Shown: piece after piece, positions 35,170-43,588 of the stretch | How positions within the stretch are numbered: position 1 is the first letter of the stretch | Layout: every line of letters begins with the position of its first letter | Assembly (NCBI RefSeq): GCF_030929505.1 | Contig: NZ_JAVFVV010000018.1 | Coordinates: forward strand, 1 to 64,000 | DNA: 64,000 nucleotides | Origin: Mesorhizobium sp. LHD-90 | Lineage (GTDB): Bacteria; Pseudomonadota; Alphaproteobacteria; Rhizobiales; Rhizobiaceae | Reading direction: 5' to 3' | Program-made: the position numbers and the translations under genes | Notes under the pieces: model-generated | Database searches by the model: none | The model's input: the letters and a program-made list of their open reading frames with translations, nothing else | Told to the model about the DNA's origin: nothing

Positions 35170-35667
35170 ATGACAAAAGAATCGCCGCTCAGGGAGCGGG
35201 CGAACCGGCCGCTGTCGCGCCAGCGGGCGCTGCGGATGCTGGCGGAGGGCGCAAAGCCGACGCTGGAACTGCTGGCCGACGCCAGCGCGCGCTCGCTGAG
35301 GACGCTGCGGGCCGACGCGAAGAAGGAGGGCTGGGCGATCGGCCGCGAGCCGGAGCCGGACATCGGCGCCCGGCTGCGGGCGATGGCGACCGGGCTGCTC
35401 GACAAGGTCGAGGCGCTGCAAGACGGCGATGACGGCAAGAACGACAGGCAGGAGATCGACACGCTGCTCGCCATGATCCGCGGGCTGGAGAAGATCGACG
35501 AGATTTTGCGCTCCGAAGAGAGTGCGCGGGAAAACCAGATCCGAAGAGATGAAGACCTCGCAGACGTCCTTGACCGCGTTAATGAAAGAATTGTCCGTCT
35601 CGCAAAGGAATTTGCAGCGGCAATGGTCGCTCAGGGTGCTGGGCCTGTACGGGGCGAGCCTGGCTGA
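35170..35667 (+). CDS. GTA terminase small subunit-like protein (gp1 position)
   Basis: A 165-residue basic, helical protein. The N-terminal part (LSRQRALRMLAEGAKPTLELLADASARSLRTL) looks like a helix-turn-helix, and the C-terminal half is charged and coiled-coil-like. By position directly before the large terminase and by this layout it is probably the DNA-recognising small terminase subunit. Sequence alone would not identify it. It overlaps the terminase large gene, whose start lies inside it. Confidence 0.65.
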   Translation: MTKESPLRERANRPLSRQRALRMLAEGAKPTLELLADASARSLRTLRADAKKEGWAIGREPEPDIGARLRAMATGLLDKVEALQDGDDGKNDRQEIDTLLAMIRGLEKIDEILRSEESARENQIRRDEDLADVLDRVNERIVRLAKEFAAAMVAQGAGPVRGEPG

Positions 35668-36904
35668 CGGGCAGTGGGTCACGCAGGCGCGTCCGCCGCA
35701 ATATCCGCTGCTGCTCGGCCAGCCGGCGACCTGGCTGGTGACCGGTGGGCGCGGCGGCGGCAAGACGCGGCTCGGCGCCGAATGGATCAATGCCGTGGCG
35801 CGCGGCCTGCCGCCTTTCACCAAGGGCAGGCGGCGGCACAATCTGATCGCGCTGGTGGGCGAGACGCTGTCGGACGTGCGCGAGGTGATGATCGAGGGGC
35901 CGTCGGGCATAAGGGCGACGGCGCGCGACAATGTCGCCCGCTACGAGCCGAGCCGGCGGCGACTGGTCTGGCAGAACGGCGCGGTGGCGCATGTGTTTTC
36001 GTCGGAGGATCCGGAAAGCCTGCGCGGGCCGCAATTCGAGGCAGCCTGGTGCGACGAGCTGGCCAAGTGGAAGAACGCACAGGCGACCTTCGACATGCTG
36101 CAGTTCGGGCTGCGGCTGGGGATATTGCCCCGGCAGATCATCACCACTACGCCGCGGCCGACAAAGCTGATGAAGCGGCTGATCGCCGACCCGAAGGTGA
36201 TCGTAACGAGGCTGGCGACGGTGGGCAATGCCAAGAACCTGGCGCCGGGTTTCATCGCGGCGGTGAAGGAGCGCTATGGCGAGACCAGGTTCGGGCGGCA
36301 GGAGCTTGACGGCGAGCTGATCGAGGACCGCGAGGACGCGCTGTGGTCGCGCGAGCAGGTCGAGGCAGCCTATAAGGCGGATGTGCCGGAGGTCGGGCGC
36401 ATCGTCGTGGCGGTCGACCCGCCGGCGAGCGCCGGGCGTTCGTCGGATGCCTGCGGCATCGTCGCGGCGGGACTGGCCGGCGACGGGCGGGTGGTGGTGC
36501 TGGCCGATGCCTCGCTGCGCGCGGCAAAGCCGCAGGACTGGGCGGGCGCCGCGGTGAAACTGTTCCACCTGCTGGAGGCCGATCGCATCGTCGCCGAGGT
36601 CAACCAGGGCGGCGACATGGTGGGCGCGGTGATCCGCGCGCTCGATGCCGGCGTGCCGGTGAAAGCGGTGCGGGCGCGGCGCGGAAAATGGACGCGGGCC
36701 GAGCCGGTGGCGATGCTCTACCAGCAGCGCAGGGTTGTGCATGCCGGCCGCTTCGCCGCGCTGGAGGACGAGATGTGCGACTTCGGTCCCGACGGGCTCT
36801 CCGGCGGCCGCTCGCCGGACCGCGTCGACGCGCTGGTGTGGGCGGTGAGCGAACTGCTGCCGGACAGGTATTCGGAGCCGAAGATCAGGACTCTGAGCGA
36901 ATAG
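35549..36904 (+). CDS. GTA terminase large subunit (DNA-packaging ATPase/nuclease, gp2)
   Basis: A 451-residue packaging motor. The ATPase has Walker A GGRGGGKTR and Walker B FEAAWCDEL; the C-terminal RNase H-like nuclease shows VAVDPPASAG, VAEVNQGGD and PDRVDALVWA. The start is unsure: ATG 35549, ATG 35582 or GTG 35636 are all inside the preceding gene. The stop TAG lies within a heptamer tandem repeat. In GTAs this enzyme packages random host DNA by headful filling. Confidence 0.9.
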   Translation: MKTSQTSLTALMKELSVSQRNLQRQWSLRVLGLYGASLADGQWVTQARPPQYPLLLGQPATWLVTGGRGGGKTRLGAEWINAVARGLPPFTKGRRRHNLIALVGETLSDVREVMIEGPSGIRATARDNVARYEPSRRRLVWQNGAVAHVFSSEDPESLRGPQFEAAWCDELAKWKNAQATFDMLQFGLRLGILPRQIITTTPRPTKLMKRLIADPKVIVTRLATVGNAKNLAPGFIAAVKERYGETRFGRQELDGELIEDREDALWSREQVEAAYKADVPEVGRIVVAVDPPASAGRSSDACGIVAAGLAGDGRVVVLADASLRAAKPQDWAGAAVKLFHLLEADRIVAEVNQGGDMVGAVIRALDAGVPVKAVRARRGKWTRAEPVAMLYQQRRVVHAGRFAALEDEMCDFGPDGLSGGRSPDRVDALVWAVSELLPDRYSEPKIRTLSE

Positions 36905-36997
36905 CGAATAGCGAATAGCGAATAGCGAATAGCGAGGATCGATTTGGTTCCGGCCAAGTCAATGGAATTATTCCCTATTCCCTATTCGCTATTCGCT
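36896..36997 (+). repeat. Heptamer hairpin element 1 (terminase/portal gap)
   Basis: Five copies of AGCGAAT (36896-36930) carry the terminase stop codon. After a spacer containing CAAGTCAATGGA come the reverse-complement heptamers (two perfect copies of ATTCGCT, 36984-36997). The transcript could fold into a long hairpin. The same layout and spacer word recur at 38183-38284. Confidence 0.93.
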
Positions 36998-37015
36998 CTT
37001 AACCGAGGATCGCCG

Positions 37016-38191
37016 ATGCGACTGAAATGGCCCTGGCGCGGCAGCGCCCGGAACGGCGGAACTGTGCCCGAGGCCAAGAGCACGTGGCCGGGCGGTTTCG
37101 TCGCCCTGCACATGCAGGCCGAGGCGGCGTGGACGCGGCGCGACTACGCGACGCTGGCGCGCGAAGGGTTCATGAAGAACCCGGTCGTGCACCGCGCGGT
37201 GCGGCTGATCGCCGAGACGGCGTCGGCGGTGCCGTGGCTGCTCTACGAGGGCGAGGCCGAACTGTCGCAACATCCGCTGCTGGCGCTCTTGGAGCGGCCG
37301 AACGGACGGCAGGCCGGCGCGACGTTCCTGGAGGCGCTCTACGGACACCTGCTGATTTCCGGCAACGCCTATGTCGAGCTGGTCGAGGCCGGCGAGGTGC
37401 TGCGCGAGCTACACTTGCTGCGACCCGACCGGGTGTCGGTGACCTGCGACGCAGCCGGCTGGCCGGCCGTACTTGAATACCGCACCGACAAGGCACGGCG
37501 CGCCGTGCCGCTCGGCCGGGCCGACGAGGGCGGGGCGCTGCAGCTTTCGCTGTTCCATCCGCTCGACGACCATCGTGGGTTTCCTCCGCTGGAGGCGGCG
37601 CTGATGGCGCTCGACACGCACAATGCGGCGGGGCGCTGGAACAAGGCGCTGCTCGACAATTCGGCGCGGCCCTCCGGCGCGCTGATCTATGCTCCGAAGG
37701 ACGGCGGCAACCTCACCGACGAGCAGTTCGACCGGCTGAAGGCCGATCTGAAGGAACAATATTCGGGAGCAGCACGCGCCGGAAAGCCGATGCTGCTGGA
37801 GGGTGGGCTCGACTGGAAGGCCATGGGCCTGTCGCCGAAGGACATGGATTTCGTCGAGACCAAACATTCGGCCAGCCGCGACATCGCGCTGGCCTTCGGC
37901 GTGCCGCCTATGCTGCTCGGCATTCCGGGCGACTTGACCTACGCCAACTACCAGGAGGCGAACCGCGCCTTCTACCGCATGACCGTGCTGCCGATGGTGG
38001 GTCGCACCCTGCGAGAATTCTCCGCGTGGCTGGCGCCGGCTTTCGGCGAGGGCCTGCGGCTCTGGTACGACGCCGACCAGGTCGACGGGCTTGCCGCCGA
38101 GCGCGAGGCCCTGTGGACGAGAGTGGGGGCTGCGGATTTCTTGACCGACGACGAGAAGCGGCAGGCGGTGGGGTACGGAAGAAGCGAATAG
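37016..38191 (+). CDS. GTA portal protein (HK97 family, gp3)
   Basis: A 391-residue phage portal protein. Family features include REGFMKNPVVHRAVRLIAE near the N-terminus, LLISGNAYVELV, HPLDDHRGFPPLEAAL, and KHSASRDIALAFGVPPMLLG toward the C-terminus. Twelve copies form the DNA entry ring at one capsid vertex. It begins 19 bp after hairpin element 1 and ends SE-stop inside hairpin element 2, so its reading frame is bracketed by the two related repeats. Confidence 0.93.
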   Translation: MRLKWPWRGSARNGGTVPEAKSTWPGGFVALHMQAEAAWTRRDYATLAREGFMKNPVVHRAVRLIAETASAVPWLLYEGEAELSQHPLLALLERPNGRQAGATFLEALYGHLLISGNAYVELVEAGEVLRELHLLRPDRVSVTCDAAGWPAVLEYRTDKARRAVPLGRADEGGALQLSLFHPLDDHRGFPPLEAALMALDTHNAAGRWNKALLDNSARPSGALIYAPKDGGNLTDEQFDRLKADLKEQYSGAARAGKPMLLEGGLDWKAMGLSPKDMDFVETKHSASRDIALAFGVPPMLLGIPGDLTYANYQEANRAFYRMTVLPMVGRTLREFSAWLAPAFGEGLRLWYDADQVDGLAAEREALWTRVGAADFLTDDEKRQAVGYGRSE

Positions 38192-38284
38192 CGAATAGCG
38201 AATAGCGAATAGCGAGCGTTGGTGCGGGCAGGGGCAAGTCAATGGATTTCTTCCCTATTCGCTACTCCCTATTCGCTATTCGCT
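38183..38284 (+). repeat. Heptamer hairpin element 2 (portal/gp3.5 gap)
   Basis: Four copies of AGCGAAT (38183-38210) include the portal stop codon, followed by a spacer with CAAGTCAATGGA and inverted heptamers (38271-38284 perfect, more imperfect copies from 38256). It is clearly related to element 1, 1.2 kb upstream. Confidence 0.93.
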
Positions 38285-38308
38285 GATTTTCCACCGGACA
38301 ATCACATC

Positions 38309-38641
38309 ATGACCGATTTCAACGAAGCGGCCTTGCTATGGGCCGCCAAGGGGGCGGGTGCTGTCGCCGGCTCGGCGATCTCGCTTGCCTACATGCTGCC
38401 GGCCGGACCGCGCGAGGCGGCGATACGCTTCGCCGTCGGGCTGGTCTGCGGCCTCGTCTTCGGCGGCACCGCCGGGCTGAAGATCGCCACGGAACTCGGC
38501 ATCGCGAAGGCGATCGGCCCCGGCGAGATGGTGCTGATGGGTGCGGCGCTTGCAAGCCTCTGCGCCTGGTGGGCGCTCGGCCTGATCAGCCGCGCCTTCG
38601 CGGCCGGCATCGCCGGCAGGATTTTCAGGAGCGGCAAATGA
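38309..38641 (+). CDS. GTA-associated small membrane protein (DUF6107-like)
   Basis: A 110-residue protein with three hydrophobic segments (about 14-30, 38-60 and 74-98), found between portal and prohead protease, where rhizobial GTA clusters usually carry a DUF6107 protein. The function is unknown. It begins 25 bp after hairpin element 2 and overlaps the protease gene by 4 bp (ATGA). Confidence 0.7.
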   Translation: MTDFNEAALLWAAKGAGAVAGSAISLAYMLPAGPREAAIRFAVGLVCGLVFGGTAGLKIATELGIAKAIGPGEMVLMGAALASLCAWWALGLISRAFAAGIAGRIFRSGK

Positions 38642-39330
38642 ACAGACGAAACGGCGCGCTGGCGGCCGAGCGCAAATATGCCGGCGTAAGACTGGCGCAG
38701 GTGGAGGGAGACGGCAGCTTTCGCGGCTATGCCAGCCTGTTCGGCGCTATCGACCTCGGCAAGGATATGATGATGCGCGGCGCCTTCGCCCGCTCGCTGC
38801 GCGACCGGGGCATCGCCGGCATCCGCATGCTCTACCAGCACGACCCGAGCGAGCCGATCGGCGTTTGGACAGAGCTTTCGGAGGACGCGCGCGGCCTGTT
38901 CGTGCGCGGCCGGCTCGCCAAGGACGCGGCCAGGGCGCGCGAGGTGCTGTCGCTGATGCGCGCCGGCGCGCTGGACGGGCTGTCGATCGGCTTTCGCACC
39001 GTGAAGGCGACGACCGACCCGGCGAGCGGCGTGCGCCGCATCGTCGAGGCGGACCTGTGGGAGATCTCGGTGGTGACGTTCCCGATGCTGCCCGGCGCGC
39101 GCGTCGAGGCGGTGAAGGGCCGCGCGAGCCTGCCCACGGTGCGCACATTCGAACGCTGGCTCACGCGGGACGCGGGGCTGACGCGCGGCGAGGCCCGCAC
39201 GGTGATCGCCAAGGGCTACGCCACCCTCGTGGGCGAGCGGGACGCCGCCCCGGGATCGTCGGACGACCTCGTGAGCAGGCTTCGCGAGGCCACACGCATC
39301 ATGCATCCAACAAGGATTTCACGACCATGA
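38638..39330 (+). CDS. GTA prohead protease (HK97 family, gp4)
   Basis: A 230-residue capsid maturation protease of the U35 family. RGYASLFGAID, MRGAFARSL and LYQHDPSEPIG (catalytic histidine) and LDGLSIGFR (catalytic serine) are visible. It removes the scaffold-like N-terminus of the capsid protein during head assembly. The C-terminal 45 residues are a separate basic tail. It overlaps both neighbours by 4 bp, consistent with tightly linked expression. Confidence 0.92.
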   Translation: MNRRNGALAAERKYAGVRLAQVEGDGSFRGYASLFGAIDLGKDMMMRGAFARSLRDRGIAGIRMLYQHDPSEPIGVWTELSEDARGLFVRGRLAKDAARAREVLSLMRAGALDGLSIGFRTVKATTDPASGVRRIVEADLWEISVVTFPMLPGARVEAVKGRASLPTVRTFERWLTRDAGLTRGEARTVIAKGYATLVGERDAAPGSSDDLVSRLREATRIMHPTRISRP

Positions 39331-40580
39331 CGGAACGCACGGGCCCCACGGGGCTGGAATTGAAGTCGGCGGACGCCACCGGCCTCGCCGAGGCTTTCGG
39401 CGACTTCATGACGACATTCGAGGCCTTCAAGGAGGCCAATGACGAGAAGCTGGCGGAGATCGAGCGGCGGCTCGGCGCAGACGCGGTCACCACCGACAAG
39501 GTGGAGCGCATCTCGAAGGCGCTCGACCAGCAGAAACGCGCGCTGGACGAACTGGCGCTGAAGCGGGTGCGCCCGCCGCTCGGCGACGCCGGCCGCAGGG
39601 CCGCGCCCTCCGAGCACAAGGCGGCGTTCGACGCCTATCTCAGGCGCGGCGACGAGCGGGCGATGCGGGCGCTCGATCTGAAGGCGATGTCGATCGGCTC
39701 CGGCGCCGACGGCGGCTACCTGGTGCCCGACGAGATCGAGGCCGAGATCGGCAAGCGGCTGGCGCAGATTTCGCCGATCCGCGCCATCGCTTCGGTGCGC
39801 CAGGTTTCGTCGGCGGTGCTGAAAAAGCCGTTCTCGAGAACCGGGCCGGCGGTCGGCTGGGTGGCGGAGGTGGCGGCGCGGCCGCAGACCAACTCGCCGA
39901 CGCTGGAGGAGCTGCAGTTTCCGACGGCCGAACTCTATGCCATGCCGGCGGCGACGCCGGCGCTGCTGGAGGATGCGGTGGTCGATCTCGACCAGTGGAT
40001 CGCGGCGGAGATCGAGACCGCATTCGCCGAGCAGGAGGGCACGGCCTTCGTCAATGGCAACGGCACCAGCAAGCCGAAGGGCTTTCTCGACTACGGCAAT
40101 GTGGCCGAAGCGAGTTGGACCTGGGGCAACATCGGCTATGTCGCAACGGGCGTGGCCGGCGCGCTGCCGGCAAGCAACCCGTCTGACAAGCTCATCGACC
40201 TGGTCTACGCTCTGAAGGCCGGCTACCGGCAGAACGCCAACTGGGTGATGAACCGCAAAACCCAGGCGGCGATCCGCAAGCTCAAGGACGCCGACGGCAA
40301 CTATCTGTGGCAGCCGCCGGTGACGCCGGGCAGCCGCGCCATGCTGATGGGCTTTCCGCTGGTCGAGGCCGAGGACATGCCCGACGCCGCCACCGACGGG
40401 ACGCCGATCGCCTTCGGCGATTTCGCCCGCGGCTATCTGGTGGTCGACCGCACCGGGGTGCGCGTGCTGCGCGATCCGTATTCCACAAAACCCTACGTGC
40501 TGTTCTACACGACCAAGCGCGTCGGCGGCGGCGTGCAGGATTTCGACGCGATCAAGCTGCTGAAATACGGCACGACGTAA
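39327..40580 (+). CDS. GTA major capsid protein (HK97 fold, gp5)
   Basis: A 417-residue HK97-type capsid subunit. Residues 1 to about 105 are charged and coiled-coil-like (DEKLAEIERRL), the delta/scaffold domain; the mature protein probably starts near RALDLKAMSIGSGADGGYLV. AEQEGTAFVNGNGTSKPKG is the family spine-helix region and VVDRTGVRVLRDPYSTKP the A domain. The ATG overlaps the protease stop (ATGA). It is followed by a 339-bp gap with strong hairpins. Confidence 0.94.
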   Translation: MTERTGPTGLELKSADATGLAEAFGDFMTTFEAFKEANDEKLAEIERRLGADAVTTDKVERISKALDQQKRALDELALKRVRPPLGDAGRRAAPSEHKAAFDAYLRRGDERAMRALDLKAMSIGSGADGGYLVPDEIEAEIGKRLAQISPIRAIASVRQVSSAVLKKPFSRTGPAVGWVAEVAARPQTNSPTLEELQFPTAELYAMPAATPALLEDAVVDLDQWIAAEIETAFAEQEGTAFVNGNGTSKPKGFLDYGNVAEASWTWGNIGYVATGVAGALPASNPSDKLIDLVYALKAGYRQNANWVMNRKTQAAIRKLKDADGNYLWQPPVTPGSRAMLMGFPLVEAEDMPDAATDGTPIAFGDFARGYLVVDRTGVRVLRDPYSTKPYVLFYTTKRVGGGVQDFDAIKLLKYGTT

Positions 40581-40718
40581 GCCTGCCCGAAAATCCGCCA
40601 TGCCGGGCTGCAAATGGCGTTTGGCTGCGCTCCGGTGCTCACGTACTTAACGTACGTTCCGCTCCGGTGCTCTCCAAACACCCTTTTCGCCACGGCCTGA
40701 CGAATTTTATGGGCAGGC
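40581..40718 (+). repeat. Palindromic repeat element after the capsid gene
   Basis: GCCTGCCC at 40581-40588, immediately after the capsid stop, pairs with GGGCAGGC at 40711-40718. Inside, GCTCCGGTGCTC occurs twice around a near-palindrome CGTACTTAACGTACG. Similar GCTCCGGTGCT-type palindromes occur in many rhizobial intergenic regions, so this looks like an inserted mobile palindrome. Confidence 0.75.
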
Positions 40719-40835
40719 TTGGAGCCATCTTAAACGGCACATAGCCGACGGGCGGTCACTCATTCCTGCGCCCTGCGTCGCGAGTGCCGTCGCGGCCCCG
40801 GTCTTCTCCCGCCGGGGCCGCTCCTTTTCCCAGAT

Positions 40836-40896
40836 CGTCTGAAAATGGCTGAGGGCGGGCTGCAAACGGCGTTCCGCCCTGAACCATTTTCAGACG
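40836..40896 (+). terminator. Strong hairpin before gp6
   Basis: Thirteen-base perfect arms (40836-40848 with 40884-40896) enclose a second 7-bp stem (40852-40858 with 40874-40880). It ends 24 bp before the gp6 start. There is no T tract, so it may be an RNA-processing or stability element rather than a terminator. The abundant capsid mRNA lies just upstream. Confidence 0.5.
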
Positions 40897-40919
40897 GTCT
40901 CTCAACCGCGAGGTTTTTG

Positions 40920-41489
40920 ATGACACTGGTTCTCACCGGAGCGCCGGAGGCGGAGCCCGTCACCGTTTCGGAGGCCAAAAGCTTCCTGCGGCTCGCCGGC
41001 TCGTCCGAGGACACGCTGATCGAGGGATTGATCCGTGCCGCGCGCGAAGACGTCGAGCGGGCGACCGGGCTGGCGCTGATCGACCAGACTTGGCGGCTGG
41101 CGCTGGACGCCGTCCCCCGCAGCGATGTCGTCCTGCTGATGCGCCATCCCGTTCGGGAGATCATCGCGGTGACCGCCTACGGCACCGAAGGCGAAGCCGC
41201 GCTGGTGAGCGCGGGCGACTACCAGGCCGACCTCATTTCGCGGCCGGCGAGACTCTTCTTCCGCGCGCGACCCGAGCCGATGCGGGCATTGAACGGGCTG
41301 GAGATCGATTTCCGCGCCGGCTTCGGCGAGGCGGGACCCGACGTGCCCGACCTGCTGCGCCGCGCCATCCTGGTGCTGGTGGCGCATTGGTACGAATTCC
41401 GCGCGAGTTTCGGCCCCGACGAGCAGCCTGTGGCCTATCCGCCGCAATATGAGCGGATGATCGCAGCCCATCGCGACAGGAGGCTCTGA
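40920..41489 (+). CDS. GTA head-tail connector protein (gp6)
   Basis: A 189-residue phage gp6-like adaptor, the ring that binds under the portal. VTVSEAKSFLRLAGSSEDTLI, GLIRAAREDVERATG and the C-terminal AILVLVAHWYEFR are family features. GAGGT precedes the ATG. The stop overlaps the next start (TGATG). Confidence 0.88.
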   Translation: MTLVLTGAPEAEPVTVSEAKSFLRLAGSSEDTLIEGLIRAAREDVERATGLALIDQTWRLALDAVPRSDVVLLMRHPVREIIAVTAYGTEGEAALVSAGDYQADLISRPARLFFRARPEPMRALNGLEIDFRAGFGEAGPDVPDLLRRAILVLVAHWYEFRASFGPDEQPVAYPPQYERMIAAHRDRRL

Positions 41490-41824
41490 TGCGCTCGACC
41501 TTTCTCGATCCGGGCGCGCTGCGCATCGAACTGTCGTTGCAGGCGGCGGCGCTGGCAGCCGACGGGCTGGGTGGGCATATCCAGACCTGGCAGGAGGTCG
41601 CGACCGTGTTCGGGCTGATCGAACCGGTCTCGCAGGCCAGCCGCTTAGGCGCCGACCAGACGCTGGAGGAGAACACCCACCGCATCACCATCCGGCGCCG
41701 CGACCACGTCTTGCCTGGCATGCGTTTCGTCCGGCTGGCGCGGCTGTTCGAGATCCTGACCGTTCACGATCCCGACGAGTCGGGACGCTATCTGAGCTGC
41801 CGCGTGCGCGAGGCCGGACAATGA
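41489..41824 (+). CDS. GTA head-tail adaptor / stopper protein (gp7)
   Basis: A 111-residue protein with the head-tail joining fold: LDPGALRIELSLQ, WQEVATVFGLIEPVS, THRITIRRRDHVLPGMRF and LTVHDPDESGRYLSC. It should form the second connector ring that closes the filled head. It overlaps gp6 (TGATG) and the next small gene (ATGA). Confidence 0.88.
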   Translation: MRSTFLDPGALRIELSLQAAALAADGLGGHIQTWQEVATVFGLIEPVSQASRLGADQTLEENTHRITIRRRDHVLPGMRFVRLARLFEILTVHDPDESGRYLSCRVREAGQ

Positions 41825-42009
41825 AACTGTCGATGAAGCTGACCGTGGACAGCTTGATTCGAACTCTCAGAATCCAGGCGCAACAGCTTGCGGATGAAGT
41901 GGAATATCCCGATATCAAGAGCGGCTTCGAGGGCGGCCTCTCCACGCCCCGCCGCCGGCCGGCGCCGCCCGCCATGATGGATGCCGACGATGACGAAATC
42001 CGCCGCTGA
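41821..42009 (+). CDS. Small GTA-embedded protein (62 residues), function unknown
   Basis: A short frame that overlaps gp7 by 4 bp and gp8 by about 20 bp, exactly as the other genes in this cluster overlap, which supports it being translated. The N-terminal half is helical (LTVDSLIRTLRIQAQQLADEV) and the end is acidic (MDADDDEIRR). I know no such gene at this position in the Rhodobacter GTA. It could help assembly or simply be a coupling leader. Confidence 0.55.
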   Translation: MKLSMKLTVDSLIRTLRIQAQQLADEVEYPDIKSGFEGGLSTPRRRPAPPAMMDADDDEIRR

Positions 42010-42400
42010 ACTGCAGAAGTCGATCTTCGCCGCGCTGGGCGGCGACGCCGCGCTGACCTCGCTGCTGGGCGCCGGCAAGATCCACGACCTCGCGCCGGGG
42101 CATGTGGCCTTTCCCTACATCACCTTCGGCCGAACCAGCGTGTTCGACTGGAGTACCGGCACCGAGAGCGGCGACGAGCATCTGTTCACGCTGCATGTTT
42201 GGTCCACGGCGAAAGGCAAGAAGGAGACGCTGGCGATCATGGAGCGCGCGAAAACGCTGCTCCATGACGCGCCGCTGGAACTTGTCGGTTATCATCTGGT
42301 CAGCCTGCGCCTGGAGTTTTCGGAGGTGCGCTTCGACGAGGACGCATCGGTGCATCACGGCCTGATGCGGTTCCGGGCGCTGATAGAGGTAGCGGGGTAG
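41990..42400 (+). CDS. GTA tail terminator protein (DUF3168, gp8)
   Basis: A 136-residue DUF3168 protein: AAELQKSIFAALGGDAALTSLLG, FPYITFGRT and FTLHVWSTAKGK are typical. It is expected to form the ring that ends tail-tube growth and joins the tail to the head connector. The start may be ATG 41990 or ATG 41981. A 170-bp gap with palindromes follows. Confidence 0.88.
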   Translation: MTKSAAELQKSIFAALGGDAALTSLLGAGKIHDLAPGHVAFPYITFGRTSVFDWSTGTESGDEHLFTLHVWSTAKGKKETLAIMERAKTLLHDAPLELVGYHLVSLRLEFSEVRFDEDASVHHGLMRFRALIEVAG

Positions 42401-42497
42401 TCCAATCGCATACGGACAATTATCCTGTCCGATCCGGCTTTGCCGGTTCGTCTCTCCTACGCGTCTCGCCGTAGGCGAGGCGTGGAGGATCATTGGA
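42401..42497 (+). repeat. Palindromic element between gp8 and gp9
   Basis: TCCAAT at 42401-42406 pairs with ATTGGA at 42492-42497. Inside are the hairpin CCGGCTTTGCCGG (42434-42446) and a larger imperfect one around CGTCTCGCC-GTA-GGCGAGGCG (about 42460-42485). This multi-stem layout is typical of rhizobial intergenic mosaic elements. Confidence 0.7.
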
Positions 42498-42570
42498 CGA
42501 CGCAAGCCCATATGCGCTCGACGGGAGTAAGCGGCGGCGCACTAAAAAAATCATCTCGGGAGGCCAAAAG

Positions 42571-42987
42571 ATGGCTGCACAGAAGGGCAAGGACCTCTTG
42601 CTCAAGATCGATCTCAACGGTCTCGGTAATTTCATCACTGTCGCCGGCCTGCGGGCGCGGCGGCTCGCCTTCAACAGCGAGACCGTCGACGTGACGGACG
42701 CGGATTCGGCGGGACGCTGGCGCGAGCTTCTGGCCGGCAGCGGCGTACAGCGCGCTTCCGTCAGCGGCTCCGGCATTTTCAGGGATGCACAGTCCGACGC
42801 CTCGATCCGCACCCGCTTCTTCTCGGCGGAGATCGTCGACTGGCAGGTGGCGATCCCGGATTTCGGCGTGGTCGAGGGGCCGTTCCAGATCGCCGCGCTC
42901 GAATATTCGGGCAATCATGACGGCGAAATGACCTTCGAGATCGGGCTGGAATCGGCCGGCGCCATCAGCTTCGCGGTGGCGCCATGA
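42571..42987 (+). CDS. GTA major tail tube protein (TP901-1 family, gp9)
   Basis: A 138-residue tail tube protein: KGKDLLLKIDLNGLGNFITVAGLRARRL, FNSETVDVTDADSAGRWREL and the C-terminal EGPFQIAALEYSGNHDGE are the family pattern. Hexameric rings stack to make the tail. The ATG at 42571 follows GGGAGG; an earlier in-frame ATG at 42493 lies within the palindromic element. It overlaps the next gene by 4 bp. Confidence 0.92.
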   Translation: MAAQKGKDLLLKIDLNGLGNFITVAGLRARRLAFNSETVDVTDADSAGRWRELLAGSGVQRASVSGSGIFRDAQSDASIRTRFFSAEIVDWQVAIPDFGVVEGPFQIAALEYSGNHDGEMTFEIGLESAGAISFAVAP

Positions 42988-43325
42988 GCGTCAACCGGCG
43001 GCGCGGCGAGGTGGCCGCGGAACTCGACGGGCAAGGCTTTCGGCTGTGCCTGACGCTGGGTGCGCTGGCGGAGCTGGAGGCGGCCTATGAAGCCGACGAT
43101 CTCGGCGCGCTGATCGAGCGTTTCGCCGGAGGCCGGCTGTCGGCGCGCGATCTGATCCGCATCGTCGGGGCAGGGCTGCGGGGAGGGGGCAACCCGGTTT
43201 CCGACGAGGAGGTGGCGCGCATGCAGGCGGCGGACGGGGTGGCGGGTTTTGCAAAAATCGTCTCCGACCTGCTGGCAGCGACATTCGGCGCGAAGCAGCC
43301 TGCGGAGATGTCGCAAAACCCTTGA
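42984..43325 (+). CDS. GTA tail assembly chaperone (gp10, GTA family protein)
   Basis: A 113-residue protein with RGEVAAELDGQGFRLCLTLGALAELEAAY and GLRGGGNPVSDEEV, the gp10 family related to phage tail assembly chaperones. Such proteins coat the tape-measure protein before tube assembly. The ATG overlaps the gp9 stop. Its partner gene follows with a TTGA overlap. Confidence 0.9.
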   Translation: MSVNRRRGEVAAELDGQGFRLCLTLGALAELEAAYEADDLGALIERFAGGRLSARDLIRIVGAGLRGGGNPVSDEEVARMQAADGVAGFAKIVSDLLAATFGAKQPAEMSQNP

Positions 43326-43546
43326 GCGCCGCGGCGGGCAAAGGCGGCGAACCTTTTCCCTGGGACACGGCGATGGCCGTGGGGTTCGGCCTGCTGCGGC
43401 TTTCTCCGCACGATTTTTGGGCAATGACGCCGCGCGAGATCGAGCGGGCCATGAGCTTTTTCAAGACCGGCGCAAGCGCGCCGCCGGGGCGCAACGAGCT
43501 GGCGGCGCTGATGATGGCATTCCCGGACGCGCTGCCAAACCGATGA
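43322..43546 (+). CDS. GTA second tail assembly chaperone (rcc01693-like, gp10.1)
   Basis: A 74-residue protein starting at TTG within the gp10 stop. FPWDTAMAVGFGLLRLSPHDFWAMTPREIE matches the small chaperone that follows gp10 in the Rhodobacter GTA. The coupled pair resembles the frameshifted G/GT chaperones of lambdoid phages, here as two overlapping genes rather than a frameshift product. Confidence 0.85.
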   Translation: MSAAAGKGGEPFPWDTAMAVGFGLLRLSPHDFWAMTPREIERAMSFFKTGASAPPGRNELAALMMAFPDALPNR

Positions 43547-43588
43547 GGCCGGTGAGCCCGGCACACTCCTGCATGGGAAGTTCTTGAT

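Noticed and set aside
36896-38284. Regularly spaced repeats resembling a small CRISPR array
   Set aside because: Units are 7 bp with no spacers between them, the second half is inverted, and no cas genes are present. These are tandem-inverted hairpin elements.
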